Positions 1 through 11,675 of a DNA stretch of 64,000 nt are shown here, in pieces (the stretch's first letter is position 1; every line of letters begins with the position of its first letter). The DNA is from Coffea arabica (Eukaryota > Streptophyta > Magnoliopsida > Gentianales > Rubiaceae): contig NC_092322.1 in assembly GCF_036785885.1 (NCBI RefSeq), forward strand, positions 15,646,466 to 15,710,465, in the 5' to 3' direction. The notes below the pieces were generated by a model that had not been told where the DNA came from, did not search any database, and was given only the letters and a program-made list of their open reading frames with translations. The position numbers were made by a program, and so were the translations under genes.

Positions 1-40
1 ATCCTCTGAGGGAATGGGGGTGATTCCTTCTACTTCTCCT

Positions 41-271
41 TCACCTTGGAGCTTTGTGCGCCCCCGGATTCACCCCCTCCTTTGCCTGTCGGATCATGTC
101 TTCCAACATGGGAAGATTCTCCGTCACGAACTGAAGGATCTGCTGTCTCCGTTCCCCTGAAGGGGCTGAGCTCTCAGCGTCCCGAGCTGCCTCGGTCTCC
201 CTTTGCCGGGACCCCTCGCCGGCTTCGGGATCGGTGTTCTTGATGGTTCGCTTGGAACGCGTCCTCGCCAT
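41..271 (-). CDS. Short gag N-terminal ORF of the partial Tat-like element
   Basis: The ORF starts at the ATG at 271 on the minus strand (MARTRSKRTIKNTD...) and ends at a stop at 41-43, about 76 codons. An upstream ATG in the same frame lies inside the LTR and is less likely. It resembles the first ORF of the complete Tat element at 12323 in both its start (M-x-[ST]RS) and a later FV-x3-P-x3-E motif. The main gag domain would lie beyond the window edge. Assignment rests on this similarity and on the adjacent LTR/PBS. Confidence 0.5.
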   Translation of the reverse strand: MARTRSKRTIKNTDPEAGEGSRQRETEAARDAESSAPSGERRQQILQFVTENLPMLEDMIRQAKEGVNPGAHKAPR

Positions 272-315
272 CAACACAACTATACTTACCTTTCGTTGCC
301 ACAGACGGCGCCAAC

Positions 316-700
316 TGAAGAAGCGTTGTACTTCCCCAGACCGAGTTGACCTGATGAGCTCGGCGTGCTGACGAGAAACGCTTATCCAAATCCTGCAAAA
401 CAAACAAGTTGGCGTACCTTATGCAGTTGGCGTGCGCTATCATTTATACCTGCTCAAGAGTCTGACCTCCGTACGTTTCGGGCTCCTTCCTGGAATAGTC
501 TCAATCCCGCGCTAAGGAGGATTCCCCCCGCCCTCTGCGGGATTGTTCTTTGGACCCCTGGGGAGCCCTAGCGGCGGCGCACCTCAGGATAGTTCCCATG
601 GGCCAGGGGTCCAAGCCCAGTTCTGACCTTCCTGGGCTGCCACGTGTCTAGACCCAGGATGGGGCCTCTGCACCTTTGCTTGCTGAGTACGGTGGAATAA
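316..700 (-). repeat. LTR of the partial Tat-like element
   Basis: On the plus strand the LTR begins TGAAGAAGCG at 316, which is the complement of an LTR end in CTTCA. The far end is only estimated at 660-700. A 19-bp direct repeat (711-729 and 756-774) lies just outside it and is unexplained. Confidence 0.5.
442..448 (-). promoter_or_regulatory. TATA box of the minus-strand LTR
   Basis: The minus strand reads GGTATAAATG here, 132 bp before the LTR/PBS junction. It would drive transcription leftward into the gag ORF. The position matches the TATAAATA box in the LTRs of the complete element. Confidence 0.5.
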
Positions 701-922
701 CAAGAACAAACCCTATTCAAGCCTGCTAAATCTGGAAAATATCCCTACATGCAGCCCCTATTCAAGCCTGCTAATACAGGAGCAGATGTGCCAGCTAGGA
801 TGAGTGAAAAGCTTTTGTGTTCCTTTTCATTTGTTGATTTTTGCCCTCCTAGCTTAGGTTCCATTTTGTCTCATGATTTGAGGGGTGTCTATTTCCACAT
901 TTTTAGATTGTAATATTTTATA

Positions 923-1389
923 CTCCCTCCGTCCCAAAAATTTCGTCGCACTTAGAAAACTGTGTTTTTTATGAATGGTTCCAGCATAGGTGAGTTGCTT
1001 ACCATTTTGTCCCTCGCCTAAGCTCTTCTTGTAAATGCACTGGGAATCCGGTATTGATGCTAATTCAAATTAAAAGCCTAAAGAATTACTGGAGGTAGGA
1101 CTAGAACTTTTGTTTTGTTTGCATATGTCTTGTGCGTGCTTTGCACGCTGAAGTTTCAACCAAATTCCTTATGATTTTTCACTCCACACACATATTCATA
1201 TGAACTTTTGAAGCACGTGAATACTGAACAAGTGGGCTCAAAGGGCACACACTTCACTTGATCATTGTGGGGACCAAAAGGGCAAAAGAGTGAAATTGAA
1301 TGAAAAGTCTTTACTATATTTAACAAGTGACAAATATTTTGGGACAGCCCAAAAAGGAAAGCATGACACTTTCAATGGGACGGAGGGAG
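923..1389. mobile_element. Stowaway-type MITE (Tc1/mariner), 467 bp
   Basis: The left end CTCCCTCCGTCCCA (923-936) is matched by its perfect inverted complement at 1376-1389. Both ends are flanked by the dinucleotide TA (921-922 and 1390-1391), the target duplication expected for Tc1/mariner. CTCCCTCCGTCCC is the classic plant Stowaway terminus. No transposase is present, so it is non-autonomous. Confidence 0.93.
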
Positions 1390-1391
1390 TA

Positions 1392-2211
1392 TCATTTAAT
1401 GACATTATTTTTCTTACCAAAAAAAAAAAAAAAATTCAAGCTCAGTTGTGCAAACCAACATTTTTAAACTCGGATCGGGAAGTGAACTGAAAAACTTTCT
1501 AATTCACAGCTCGACCAATTTGACCCTAATTCAAAGGTTTAATAATTTTTTATTTATTGTAGTATTAAAAAATTTTGAATAAATTTGGAATATTTATTTT
1601 AGAAAATAAATAATTAAGGAAAATCAGTTAAACCTTTTGATTTTTACCTGTTCAACCGGTTCTTGATCGAATTTGATTGTTTCAATTGACTCTTTGGGTC
1701 AAAATTCAAAGACTGGTTTACCAAAATTAGTTTGTCCAACAACCTATCGCTCATTGACGTTTGGCATATGAGAAATTTCAGTTCTGCACTCTTGCAATAC
1801 CTCTATGTAAAATTACTAAAACACAGGAGATTCCACTTATTCTTTTTAGCGCTGTCCCCCGAATTTTGTAAAACAATTGGTACTGGACGATATCAAAAAA
1901 GTTTATTTATAAAATTTTTCTTTTTCTTATAAAAAAAATTTCACATCTGATTTGAGTCTAAATAGTAAAAATCTTATTATGCCTCTCGTGTTGCCGGGCT
2001 CCACTGGCTGTAATTGACATTTTAGACGAGTTGACAATGTTGTATTATACAACATTCACAACTTTTTTTTGACAGCTTTAATTTTGAGTGCAAAAGCAGT
2101 CTACATGTGAAGTAGCAACACGTGTGCAACTTTGTTAGTCTAATAGATATATATTCAATTTTAACCCCTTCATATGTTGCAGGTAGCAACAATTCAAAGA
2201 ATAGGCATTAT
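1392..2211. other. Intergenic AT-rich DNA with fragments of the duplicated flank
   Basis: No convincing gene. The text around 1745-1775 (GACGTTTGGCATATGAGAAA) recurs at about 5414 and, with one change, at about 31750. The stretch with GTGCAAAAGCAGT near 2086 recurs near 6063 and 32722. These are pieces of the flank duplicated with the transporter genes. Short ORFs here look random. Confidence 0.5.
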
Positions 2212-2219
2212 GTTAATCG

Positions 2220-3909
2220 TAGAGCTGGCAAAAAAGGCTAAAACTCAACAACCTGTCCAACCTGCTCATTAATTTTAAAGATGGGTTGGATCAATTGGGT
2301 TATGATTTTATTGGGTTAGGTAAGAATAACTCAACTTATTCATTGGACGGGTTGGATTTTTTATTTGGGTACCTAATACCCAACTTGTTTAAAAGTAATT
2401 CAAACTAATAAATACAAGATTTAATACATATATGCCCGACTATTTACATTTGGACATGTGTTAATAAATCATTAATTAATTTGTATTCAAAATTCTCATA
2501 TATATATATATATATATATATTTTAATCAATTTTTTAATTTTTATTTAAAAGAAAAAAGAATTTTGAAATAAAAACTCATGCTTATTTTACTTTTATAAC
2601 CGTAGTTAAATTTGTTCAACTTCTATAATAATTTATTATGCCTTTTAAGAGTATGTTGTTTTCCTCCCCTTTTTTCTTTTTTTTTTTGTGGTAAAAATGT
2701 CAGAATAGTTTATGAATTCTCCTCTCATTTATTTCTTAAAAAGTTTGGGATTTTCCTTAATAATTTTTTGGGGACCAATACCAGTACTTTTTACAAGCAT
2801 ATAATATTTTATGCTTTATATTGGAGCTGTAGTAATTCTAAAAGATTAATATGACCATAGCATGAAGTATGATCCTAGATGATTCTAATTAATTAGGTGA
2901 TGAATTATCTAACTGTATCAAATCAATAAAAAAATACCTTATAATATATCTTATATGTATATAGACCGTGATATTAACTTTGAATCAATATAGTTGACTT
3001 GCAGATTCTATTCTGTTTTGATTAATTATGGCAACTTGGGCATGGTTAGTCCGAGATTTCATTTCGTCCGAAGCAAATACCTCCAATCTTCAACTTCATA
3101 AGAAGCTTACAATCCGCAAGACAATTAATTTTTCCTCTTAATTAGCGAGTCCAAGAACCAAAATGTAGTAATGTCTCCAGTCATTTAATGGAAGAAAGCA
3201 ATTTGCATATTATCCTCAGAATGTAGTTCTGATGCATGGACCTTTCACAACAGTTTGCAAAATTTCTAGAGTCATGAATCATAAAATTTTTGAGAATATA
3301 AGGACTAAAGTACAAACTTATTTTCTATAATTTCAAAATTATTATACAACAAATTATATGTCTCTTACTTACATTTTCAAGTATAATATAATCTAGCATT
3401 CAATAATTTAAATACATAGAATATTACAATTTACAATAAAACAGATATGAATAGTAAAAGTGGTAATAAGTTGCGACAAAAATAAGTTTCAATCAATTAA
3501 TAGTATTAAAATAGTATAAAGTAAACAATTAGCTAATCTATTTAAATGTATAATTTATTATATAAAATTCACAATGCAAGCAATATAAAATTTTATTCTA
3601 TTTATGATGTATTTCCAAGGAACTTAAGAAGTGAGTGTGTGTTTGTGTTGTGAAAATACATTTATGTATGTGAAAATGTGTTTATATGTGTGAAAAAAAT
3701 CTTTTTTGTGTATTAAAATGTATGTGAAAAAGTTTATGTATTAAAATGTATTAATTAATTTGTTGGGTCATATTTGGGTCATGGGTTTGAGATAACCCAA
3801 TATGACCCAACCCAAAATCAACCCAATCTAAAGTTGGACGGGTTGGGTATAACCCATTTAAGTGAAAACCCAATATTAACCTGCCCAACCGATCCAATTG
3901 CCAGGTATA
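2220..3909. mobile_element. Non-autonomous hAT-type element, about 1.69 kb
   Basis: The termini TAGAGCTGGCAA (2220) and, on the complement, TATACCTGGCAA (ending 3909) are imperfect inverted repeats. They are flanked by a perfect 8-bp duplication GTTAATCG at 2212-2219 and 3910-3917. An 8-bp TSD with TA-starting termini fits hAT. The ends are rich in repeated GGGTTGG/AACCCAA words, probably subterminal transposase sites. The interior is AT-rich, carries a (TA)n run near 2500 and has no transposase ORF. Confidence 0.85.
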
Positions 3910-4356
3910 GTTAATCGCATCTAGAATGTTTATGTATTTTAAAAATTATTTAATTAGAGATAATAAATTTCCATGCAAAATTTTAGTATTTTTTATTTAT
4001 CGTAGAAACTTTCTCAAAGAAATTAGTTAAACAAATAAGTTATGTGATTATTAATTATCTATCATTGTATAAAATTATTATATTCAATTACTCATATATA
4101 TATATATATTTATAACATTAAGTTACTTTAATTTTTTAAAATGAAAACAAGTCAAATCAAGACATAAAAGTTGCTAGAAGGAACCAGATTGATTTTGATT
4201 GGTTAGTTGGAAGAAGATTTGAATGCTAACTAGTTAGGCTCAATTAACCAATTAAGACAAAAAATTCTTTTTAATTAGTTATCCCACATAAGAGAAAAAA
4301 ATTGATTAATTTTTAACCTTGCTTATACACACGCATAGATACATATTAGAGTTCTG

Positions 4357-5030
4357 AGATGGCATCGAATCTTTATAAAGGATTTGGCTGGTCCAGTCTT
4401 ACACTGTTTGACCCTAACTTTCCCCTCTTATGATGAAGTATCTTGCACGATTAGCCTCGACAAAGGACATTACTAGATTTCTACGAATGGCATAGGATCT
4501 TTCAAAGGATTTGGCTTAGTCCAATTTTAAACATTTTTGGCCCTAACATGGCCCTCTTACGATTAAGGGCCCGCCTAGGGTCGTAGTTTATTGAAAAGTA
4601 TTTCTCCCTTGGAGTTTTTAATAAAAGTATTTCTTAAGTGCTTTTAAATATATTGTTTGAAAACATAGCTTAATAAGTGCTTTTTGTATTGAATAATATG
4701 TAATTGGAAAATTTTTAAATGTATTTATCTCTTTATTTAGTTTATAATATAGGATAAAATGATTAAATTTAATATTTTATTTTTTAAATCACAAAAAATA
4801 TTCTAAAAACTTCAAATATGAGCTTTTGCTAAAAATACTTTTCACATCAAAAACTCTATTCCTAATTTTATGGGATAATGTTCACCAAAGGTTTTAAAAG
4901 TACTTTTAATATTTAAAAGTACTTTTTTTTATCAAAAGCATCGTAATCTCAAACGAGACCTAAGTATGTTGCATGATTAGCCTCGATAACCTTTTGAAAA
5001 GGCATTTGAATTTAGAAATCTACCATAGCC
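4357..5030. repeat. Tandem duplication of a ~130-bp flank unit, second copy split by a MITE
   Basis: Unit A (about 4357-4485) contains AAAGGATTTGGCT, then GTTTGACCCTAAC, then TTGCACGATTAGCCTCGA. Unit B (about 4486-4566 plus 4961-5030) repeats the same order but is interrupted by the element at 4567-4960. Related single copies of AAAGGATTTG-x-CT lie near 6176, 32824 and 44142, in the duplicated transporter flanks. Confidence 0.65.
4567..4960. mobile_element. Tourist-type (PIF/Harbinger) MITE, 394 bp
   Basis: The imperfect termini are GGGCCCGCCTAGGG and, from the right end, GGTCTCGTTTGAGA. They are flanked by TAA at 4564-4566 and 4961-4963. The neighbouring tandem unit gives the empty site: unit A reads GATGAAGTATC where unit B reads GATTAA-element-TAAGTATG. 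This supports a 3-bp TSD and hence PIF/Harbinger. No coding capacity. Confidence 0.72.
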
Positions 5031-6790
5031 ATTACGTTTTAGAGTGGGTATTCTTAGAGATACAGACTTCCTAATTATGATTAGGAATCTTTTATTTTAT
5101 CATGTCCTCAAAATTATATCCCTTAATAATCCTATCAAATTAAATACATCTGAACCATCACTTGCAATAGTGTCTTCTCATAACAATTGCCAAGGACCCC
5201 AATTTTTAACTACCGAGGAAATAGAAATATGAATGCCCACGCACAATGTTCAAGCTAGTACAGTAGTACTGCTATTTCATAATTCATGTCCAATTCAATG
5301 GCCAGTTTATTTTTTTCATAGACAGAAGAAACACACACACACAATTAGATTAAAAATGCAATTGCCGGTTTATGAGAAACCACTTTCTACATTTTCACTG
5401 CCTATCCCTGATTGACGTTTGGCATATGAGAAATTTTAGTCTTGGTAACCATGCAACACCTATGCGCTTGATTGTTAGAGTTATTTTTTAGATAATTTAT
5501 CCTCCCATTAAATTAAATTAGCAAGTTAAAATTTTTTTTTAAAAAGTACTCTCCTCTTTCTGTAATGAAAATAATAAAAAATTTAGAGTGTCTCTTCTCC
5601 TTTTTATTATCAAGGAAAAAAGTCAAAATATTAATATATTTCTTCTTAGCAATCTTATTAATATTAAAAAAAATAGAAAGATAGGGGGGAGAGAGAGGGA
5701 GAGAGGTCAAATTTTTTTTTTTAAAAAATACAAATAAGAAAGAATTTAATATTTTTATTATTTTAAATTATTTTATTTTTTGTTTACCACCCAATTCCAA
5801 TCTTAATCATAATGATGTTAATGTAATACGATAATATTATATTTTTTCTTATTTTCTTTCTTTACAAAATATAATTTCCTCTAGATTTTTCAGATAAATA
5901 CACATATGTCAATAATAATGTATATCTTAGTCGAGTCCCGTAAGGATTGACCCGGATACTCGCTCCGTCAGCACAAAAAAAAAAAAACAATGATGTATAA
6001 CTTAATATACAAAAATAATCGTACATTTTCTTGAAATAAGCAAGCTGATCGCAATTTTTTGCGTGCAAAAGCAGTGTACACTGTACAAGGAAAATTGCAA
6101 TGCGTATGGAACCTTCTTGGTCTGATGGACACATTTGAAAGGGTGGCATGAGTGGATCTCCCAAGTCCTATCTTTCAAAGGATTTGACTTCTTCGACCGA
6201 CACTGTTTCGACCATAGGTTGCCCCTCCTAGCCGACCAGCTTTGATACTTGAGAAAATAATAAGAATGGGTGGTTTGTTTGAGATTCGGTGGAGTGATTG
6301 GCCCAATTTAACGTCTGAGTAGGTTACTTGTGCAAATCAGGCGATGTAACTTGGTTACGTGAAATGAAAGAAGTCCTCAATCACGCTTGAAAGGGAGAAA
6401 GAAAAAAAACAAAAAAGATGTTTCCCAATGATTGGCCCTTAACATCAAGGTACCTTTTTTTTTCGGGGTATCTCTTAGGATAAAGGGGAATCATTGACAT
6501 TAGTTTGCATGAAATTGCATCCAAAACAAGAGGAAAAGTAAAAATTTGGGGGTCATTTGCCCTATGCCTACCGTACTTTGCAGGAGTAATTTGTGGTCAA
6601 AGATTCGTTCTAACAACTGGTCTGGCAGATTAGCCAAAACATGAAATAGCCCTTCAATTAAGTTTCTGTTGAGTGAAAAAACATGAAATAGCGCATTCGT
6701 TTGATTCGATGGTGATTCAGTCCCATCAATTCTTCAATTGGTCCAGTTGAGCCTCTTCTCCCCTAGAATACGTTAGAAATATGAGTAGGA
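5031..6790. repeat. Duplicated intergenic segment upstream of transporter 1
   Basis: No gene. Colinear, degraded matches link this span to the flank upstream of transporter 2. Examples are ATGAATGCCC[AG]CGCACAAT (near 5230 and 31640), TTTGGCATATGAGAAATTTTAG (5421 and 31758), TTTTTGCGTGCAAAAGCAG (6054 and 32714), and a block around AAAGATTC (6598 and 33614). This is the best evidence that the array arose by segmental duplication. Confidence 0.6.
5930..5988 (+). mobile_element. Short retroposed tail (SINE/LINE-like) with poly-A and TSD
   Basis: A 59-bp insert ends in an A-run (about 5975-5987). It is flanked by a 16-bp direct repeat, AATAATGTATATCTTA (5914-5929) and AATGATGTATAACTTA (5989-6004), with two mismatches. 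This is the footprint of target-primed reverse transcription. The body is too short to classify. Confidence 0.6.
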
Positions 6791-7046
6791 GTAGATATTG
6801 TCCTTTGACAAAAAACAAAAAAAACTTTCTATTGAGTGTAAATCTAATTATATACAATTTTCATGGCGTACCAACGGAATATTCTTACCGGGGCAAAGAA
6901 TCTAATGCTTGCTTTTAGGGGACACAGTGCAAATATCTCCCATATTTTAGCTGGCGGCGAACTTTGATTAACCACAGAAAATCCAAAAGTCAAAATATAA
7001 TATACATAAATATCACAAAAAAATAGACGTGCCACCCTCAAAATAT

Positions 7047-7457
7047 ACTCCTTCCATCCTAAAAAGAATGTCATTTTTCGAGAATGGAACATTTTATAAA
7101 CAATAGGGAAAGAGAAGAAGACTGACTTTTTAATTTACTAAAATATTCATTAACACTCAAGCTGTCCAATATTTGTGTAAAGGTAAGCAGTTAAGCTGTC
7201 CAAAATGCGTCGGCAATATAGCCAATGCCGTGGACCCCACACATTTAATTAAAAGTGGCAATCCAGTCCCTATTGCGTGCGGCACGTATAATTCCAATCG
7301 CTCCGTACTGGCGATGCAGTAGTTTAGTGCGTTCATCGATTCTGATAATCCTTGTTGGACCCACACGTAGTGGAAGTAGCGTGGAGATTAAGTAGAAAAA
7401 TTTACTTGCTATTTTTGGTAAAATGACACAATTTTGGGACAGATAAAGAAATGAGTA
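7047..7457. mobile_element. Degenerate Stowaway-like MITE
   Basis: The left end reads TACTCCTTCCATCCTA (7047) and continues AAAAAGAATGTCATT. The right side has AAATGACACAATTTTGGGACAG then ATGAGTA (to 7457). The order mirrors a Stowaway element, but the right terminus has decayed or gained a few bases. Confidence 0.45.
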
Positions 7458-7466
7458 AATTTTAAT

Positions 7467-8055
7467 GATAGAAAATACATCAAACAAACATGATACAGGT
7501 ACATATAGATCTGAAATTAATAGATATAACAGATCTATGAAAATAATGCAAATAAAGATAATATTGATACTCCTATATATCTTCCATTCGGATGAATCAC
7601 TGTAACCCAATATATTAGTGCATGTCTGCTGATAATCAAATTTGATTAAAACTGATTCAATTCCAAAGAGAAATTTAAATATGATAATGATGGAGAAATT
7701 GCAGATCTGAGAAACTAAATTCTAGATCTACAAAATCTCAAATTTTACAAGGATAAAAATCTAGAAAGCTCTCAGAAGGAAAAACCTAGAAGGGAATAAA
7801 ACTCACTAGAACAATCTAGTAGAGAAGAAACTCTCACTAGGAGATTCTAGGATAAAAAAATCTCTTATTAGGAAATCCTAAGATAGAATTTATTCAAATA
7901 AGAGACACTAAAAACTATAAAGAGTGCTTTCTCCTACGAGAAAAGAGCAGATTTGTAGTTTCTCTCCCATGGGAGAGATAAAAGAAAATCTTGATTGGAA
8001 GAGTTCTAGAGAAAAGAGTTTAGAAAAGGAAGAGAAACTTACTCCCTTTTTTGAC
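7467..8055 (+). repeat. Single copy of the arm of the 49.8-51.1 kb inverted repeat
   Basis: This block shares word order with the right arm of the long inverted repeat (50487-51078): ACATCAAACA, GATAATCAAA, GAAACTCTCACTAG, GAATAAAACTCACTA, and repeated CTCACTAG/CTAGGA words ending in GGAAGAGA. It appears once here in direct orientation, so the arm exists as an independent dispersed repeat. No protein is encoded. Confidence 0.6.
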
Positions 8056-8751
8056 ACTTTTAATAGAATGAAAGAAGTATTAAATATGAATTATGACTTG
8101 TGGTTAGATAAAACTTGCCCCTCAACTTAGTAACTGAATGCATAATTAGATAAAAATCATCCCCTTGACATGCTGCACTAAACAAATGCATATCGCCCTT
8201 TTATTTTGGGTCGATTGGAGGTTGAAGCCTTGGTTTCATAGGAATATTACTAAATCTGCTATAGGTAACATTTTTTGAATAATTTCAAATTCGACTCTTT
8301 TTTTTTCCCGAGTAGGAGAATGGTAATTTCAGATTTGACTCTTTTTTTTTTTCAGTAGGAGAATGGTGAGATTTAAAAAAAAACAAAAAAAAATGAAAAG
8401 AAGATTTTAAACTCAAGACCTCTATGTTCTAAGATTCCAATCTTAACTATTAGACCAAACCCTTCTAAACAATTAAATTAGAACTTTGAAGGCTTTCGTG
8501 TGAACCATATCAAGTGAGTATTTTTGCAAAGTCAATTTGTCCAGCAGTTAATTTCCGTTGGTTTGTGGTGTGACTGACCATTTCATCACTTGATTGCCAT
8601 CGAAGGAATCCTTATTGGTCAAAATCCAAGTAAACATAATTTAAGTGAAGCAACTAACTACTGCACCACTACAACTTCCAATCCTGTGAGTTCAAGACTC
8701 CAAAGTACAGATTGTACTATTTTGCAGAGGAGGAAAGAGAGAACAAGAAAG
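8056..8751. other. Region 5' of transporter 1
   Basis: AT-rich promoter-side DNA with two homopolymer-rich CTCTTTTTTTT repeats (about 8295 and 8340). A stretch near 8400-8460 resembles, on the minus strand, a degenerate tRNA-like body. No clear TATA box was found within 60 bp of the ATG. AGGAGGAAAGAGAGAACAAG before the start codon is shared in outline with the other copies (AGAAGGAAAGAAA). Confidence 0.4.
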
Positions 8752-11130
8752 ATGGGGAATTGGAGAGAAAGAGGTTGTTATACAGAGGTGATTCCTTTCA
8801 CAGCCATGATTACAGTGGAGTGTATCAACGTTGGTTTGAGCACCATCTTCAAAGCGGCCACCTTAAAGGGTTTGAACTTTCACGTTTTCATGTTATATAC
8901 CTATGGGATTGCAGCTATTCTCCTCCTTCCTTTTTGCTTCTTCTTCCACAGGTGAACTAGTTCACAAGCCTTCTTCATCTCAATCTTCCATATAACTAAT
9001 CCAGTAACTTATTCAAACTTTTTTTTTTTTGGGGGTTAAATCTTGACAGGAAATCTGATCTTCCTCCTTTAAGTTTTGGTATCCTTGCCAGATTTTTCTC
9101 CCTCGGGATTCTTGGGTATATTTATTAAGCTTTCTGATGTCAACCATGATGATATTCGTATGTAATTGTTTGTCCTAAAGGAGTTTACCAAAATTTTGTT
9201 TTGGAATTTTATTTTCAGCTTCGTATCTCAATATCTTGGATACGTAGGAATTGAGTATAGTACTCCAACACTGGCTTCTGCCATGACCAACCTTACACCG
9301 GCTTCAACATTTGTCCTCGCAGTGCTCTTAAGGTTCTTTTTAAATTTTCATTTTAGTGTCATTGCATAATAATTGATTTTCTACGGTAAATTCATACTTT
9401 ATTTAATTCGTCATGTTTTTTAAATCGGGGCTAATATAACTATTACCATTTAAATACATATAGTAGTAATATCTATTACCCCAACTTTTAGACACTTCCA
9501 CATACAATTTAAGTTATTATTAATTTTTTTTAAAAAAAAAGCGTTGTATCTAAAACCCTCTTTGTCGGTGCCCATCAATTTTCTCTGATAATATAGTAGG
9601 GTAACACTGAATTTAAGGCTTCAATACTCTTTTCTTTTGTCGTTTTCATTATAAATAAGGTATATTTTTTGCAAAATTATATTTCTCAACTTAGCAAACT
9701 AGACCAACATTTCTTGTCATGATCAGGATGGAAAAGCTAGAAATGAAAAGCTTGAGCACCCAGGTTAAGATAATTGGGACTCTAGTAACGATTGCCGGAG
9801 CCCTACTGGTGGTTCTCTACCAAGGTCCTGTGCTGATAAGGAGCCCTACAGCTTCAGCTTCTGTTTCTGAACAACAGCCAGCGATAGCCATGATCACTGC
9901 CGGCGCTGAACAATCGGATTGGGTCAAAGGTGGTGCCCTCCTCGCTGCTCAATATGTTATGGTCTCTCTTTGGTATATTTTTCAGGTAACATATTAAAAA
10001 CCAAAATTGGCATCTTATGATTTTAAAATCCATCATTTTTGTCCTGCAATTGCACCCCTTGAATTCCTGTAAAATATATTTTTTCCCTTCGAAGTTCACG
10101 TTACCCCTCATATTCTTGAAGCCTAGCTACTTAAGAAAGATGGCAAATCAGAACGGAAAAAAGTGATTCGAAACAAAATATGGGTTTTGATGACATTTCC
10201 TACATAAGAATGAATGTATAATCTTCATTTGGAAAAGTGCTACGACTATCATCTTACAACTCTTTATGATGTTGCATCTAGTTCTGATTTATTATCATTT
10301 CCAATATGGTAGTTATAAGTCGTTATCATTTATCATTTAGGCCAAGGCTGTTGCGAGGTATCCAGCAGAACTAGTTGTGGTCTTCTTTTACAACCTATCC
10401 TGTATGATCATTGCAGCACCAGTTTGTTTAATCGAGGTATCAAATTCCAGTGCCTGGAACATATTCAAACCTGACGTGCGGTTGTACTCGGTGTTGTACG
10501 GGGTAAGTGCATGCACCTAATATATTTTCTACCCTTGAACTCCAAAGTGTAGTTTTGTATTGCGGGCTAATTGAATCCATTACCCACTGCCCATATAGCT
10601 AGCTAGAATCAAATTCAATTACCGTGGATCACTACAATCAATAATTTTTCCTTCTTCAGGGACTTATGGGATCATGCTTCGGTGTTCTTGTCCACACCTG
10701 GGGTTTACACATAAAGGGTCCTGTATATGTAGCTTTATTTAAGCCACTATCAATTGCCATTGCTGCAGTGATGGGCTTCATTTTTCTTGGCGATGATCTT
10801 TACCTTGGATGGTACGCATAATTGTACAAATTAAATTCCCAACACTACCATGCCAGTCCTGGTATTTATTTACACACATTAAATTCTTGTTATATGTATA
10901 TGGTTTAATTCATACAAAATATTTTAAAATAATATTTTCCTTGCAGCTTGATCGGGTCCTTGATCATATCCTTTGGGTTTTACGTGTTGATGTGGGCAAA
11001 AGCACAAGAAGTCAATGGCCAGACATCACAAAAGCGTGCTGAGTTTGTGGAATCTTGCACTGAAAATGCTCCATTATTAGAGGCATACCATGGTTCAACA
11101 GGCGAAGAGTTTCAAACTGCGACTGTTTGA
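8752..11130 (+). CDS. WAT1-related (UMAMIT/EamA) transporter, copy 1, complete
   Basis: Predicted multi-pass exporter/importer of the plant drug/metabolite family. Relatives move amino acids, auxin or other small metabolites across the plasma membrane or tonoplast; the substrate here is unknown. Exons: 8752-8951, 9050-9115, 9219-9332, 9727-9985, 10341-10502, 10660-10811, 10947-11130. All introns are GT-AG and the join is open: 1137 nt, 378 residues, the usual family length. The start [19 protein letters not shown] is followed by family motifs: FKAATLKGL (res. ~30), [18 protein letters not shown] (~95), [19 protein letters not shown] (~115), LVVLYQGP (~150), FFYNLS (~227), [16 protein letters not shown] (~280), [12 protein letters not shown] (~305). 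This matches two five-helix EamA repeats and a polar C-terminal tail. It is closest in motif to the Arabidopsis At3g28050/At5g40240 group, judged from memory. Confidence 0.93.
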
Positions 11131-11670
11131 ATAATTAACCAAACGCAATTAAGTCCACTCCCAATGTGTCTTCTAAGGATGTCATTTTATAAAAATGAAG
11201 AAAACCAGGAGACACGTAGGAACTTTTAGAATTTCATTATTTTTTCTTTTTTACAAAACCTGCCAATTGTCATATTAGTGTTCTGTTTCTTCTTTTAAAT
11301 TTCATCATTTTCTATCTATGTGAATGTGAATTTTCCGATCTTGTTCATTTGTGCATATTTTTAGATCTTATTCCTGGTGTGTGTGTGTATATATATTTTT
11401 ATCTATAATAGAAATGGTGACTTATATTGTTGCATACTTACTTTGAGGAGGAGTTACTCTCTAGTTTTGATGATGTCAAAAGGGGGAGTGGGGGAAAAAA
11501 ATGATTCCGGATTAAGTTTATCATGTTTATCTTTGCTTAAGCATCATTAGTTTGTCATTATCAAAAAGGGAAAGAATGTCACTCACGGTAATACCTTAGT
11601 TTTGATGGTAAGAAACCAATGATTGCAATCTAATGATGTTTATGAAGTTGCTATCTAGTTGTCTCTAGAT
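11131..11670 (+). mobile_element. 3' flank of copy 1, then Ty1/copia-like remnant
   Basis: After the transporter 3' UTR, the span from about 11455 contains GATGATGTCAAAAGGGGGAG and TTTGTCATTATCAAAAAGGG. These words are typical of the region just before the 3' LTR of Ty1/copia elements. The likely LTR then begins and is interrupted at 11675 by the gypsy element; it continues at 21391. No copia coding sequence remains. Confidence 0.45.
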
Positions 11671-11675
11671 GGCCT

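Larger units (their letters stand above)
1..700 (-). mobile_element. Partial Ty3/gypsy (Tat-like) retrotransposon, 5' end only
   Basis: This is the 5' end of an LTR retrotransposon read on the minus strand; the rest lies left of the window. On the minus strand an LTR ends in TTCA at position 316. It is followed directly by a primer-binding-like TTGGCGCCGTCTGTGG and then by a short gag-type ORF. The same order and junction occur in the complete element at 11676-21385, so the two belong to related families in opposite orientation. The outer (right) LTR border is uncertain and no target-site duplication can be tested. Confidence 0.6.

Noticed and set aside
2490..2521. (TA)n runs here and near 4092, 54797 and 63198
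   Set aside because: Simple microsatellites. They have no spacer structure and are not arrays of any other kind.
8590..8751. Upstream in-frame ATG at 8590 as the start of transporter 1
   Set aside because: The added residues are absent from copies 2 and 4, whose starts align with the ATG at 8752, and the shared purine-rich leader lies just before that ATG.
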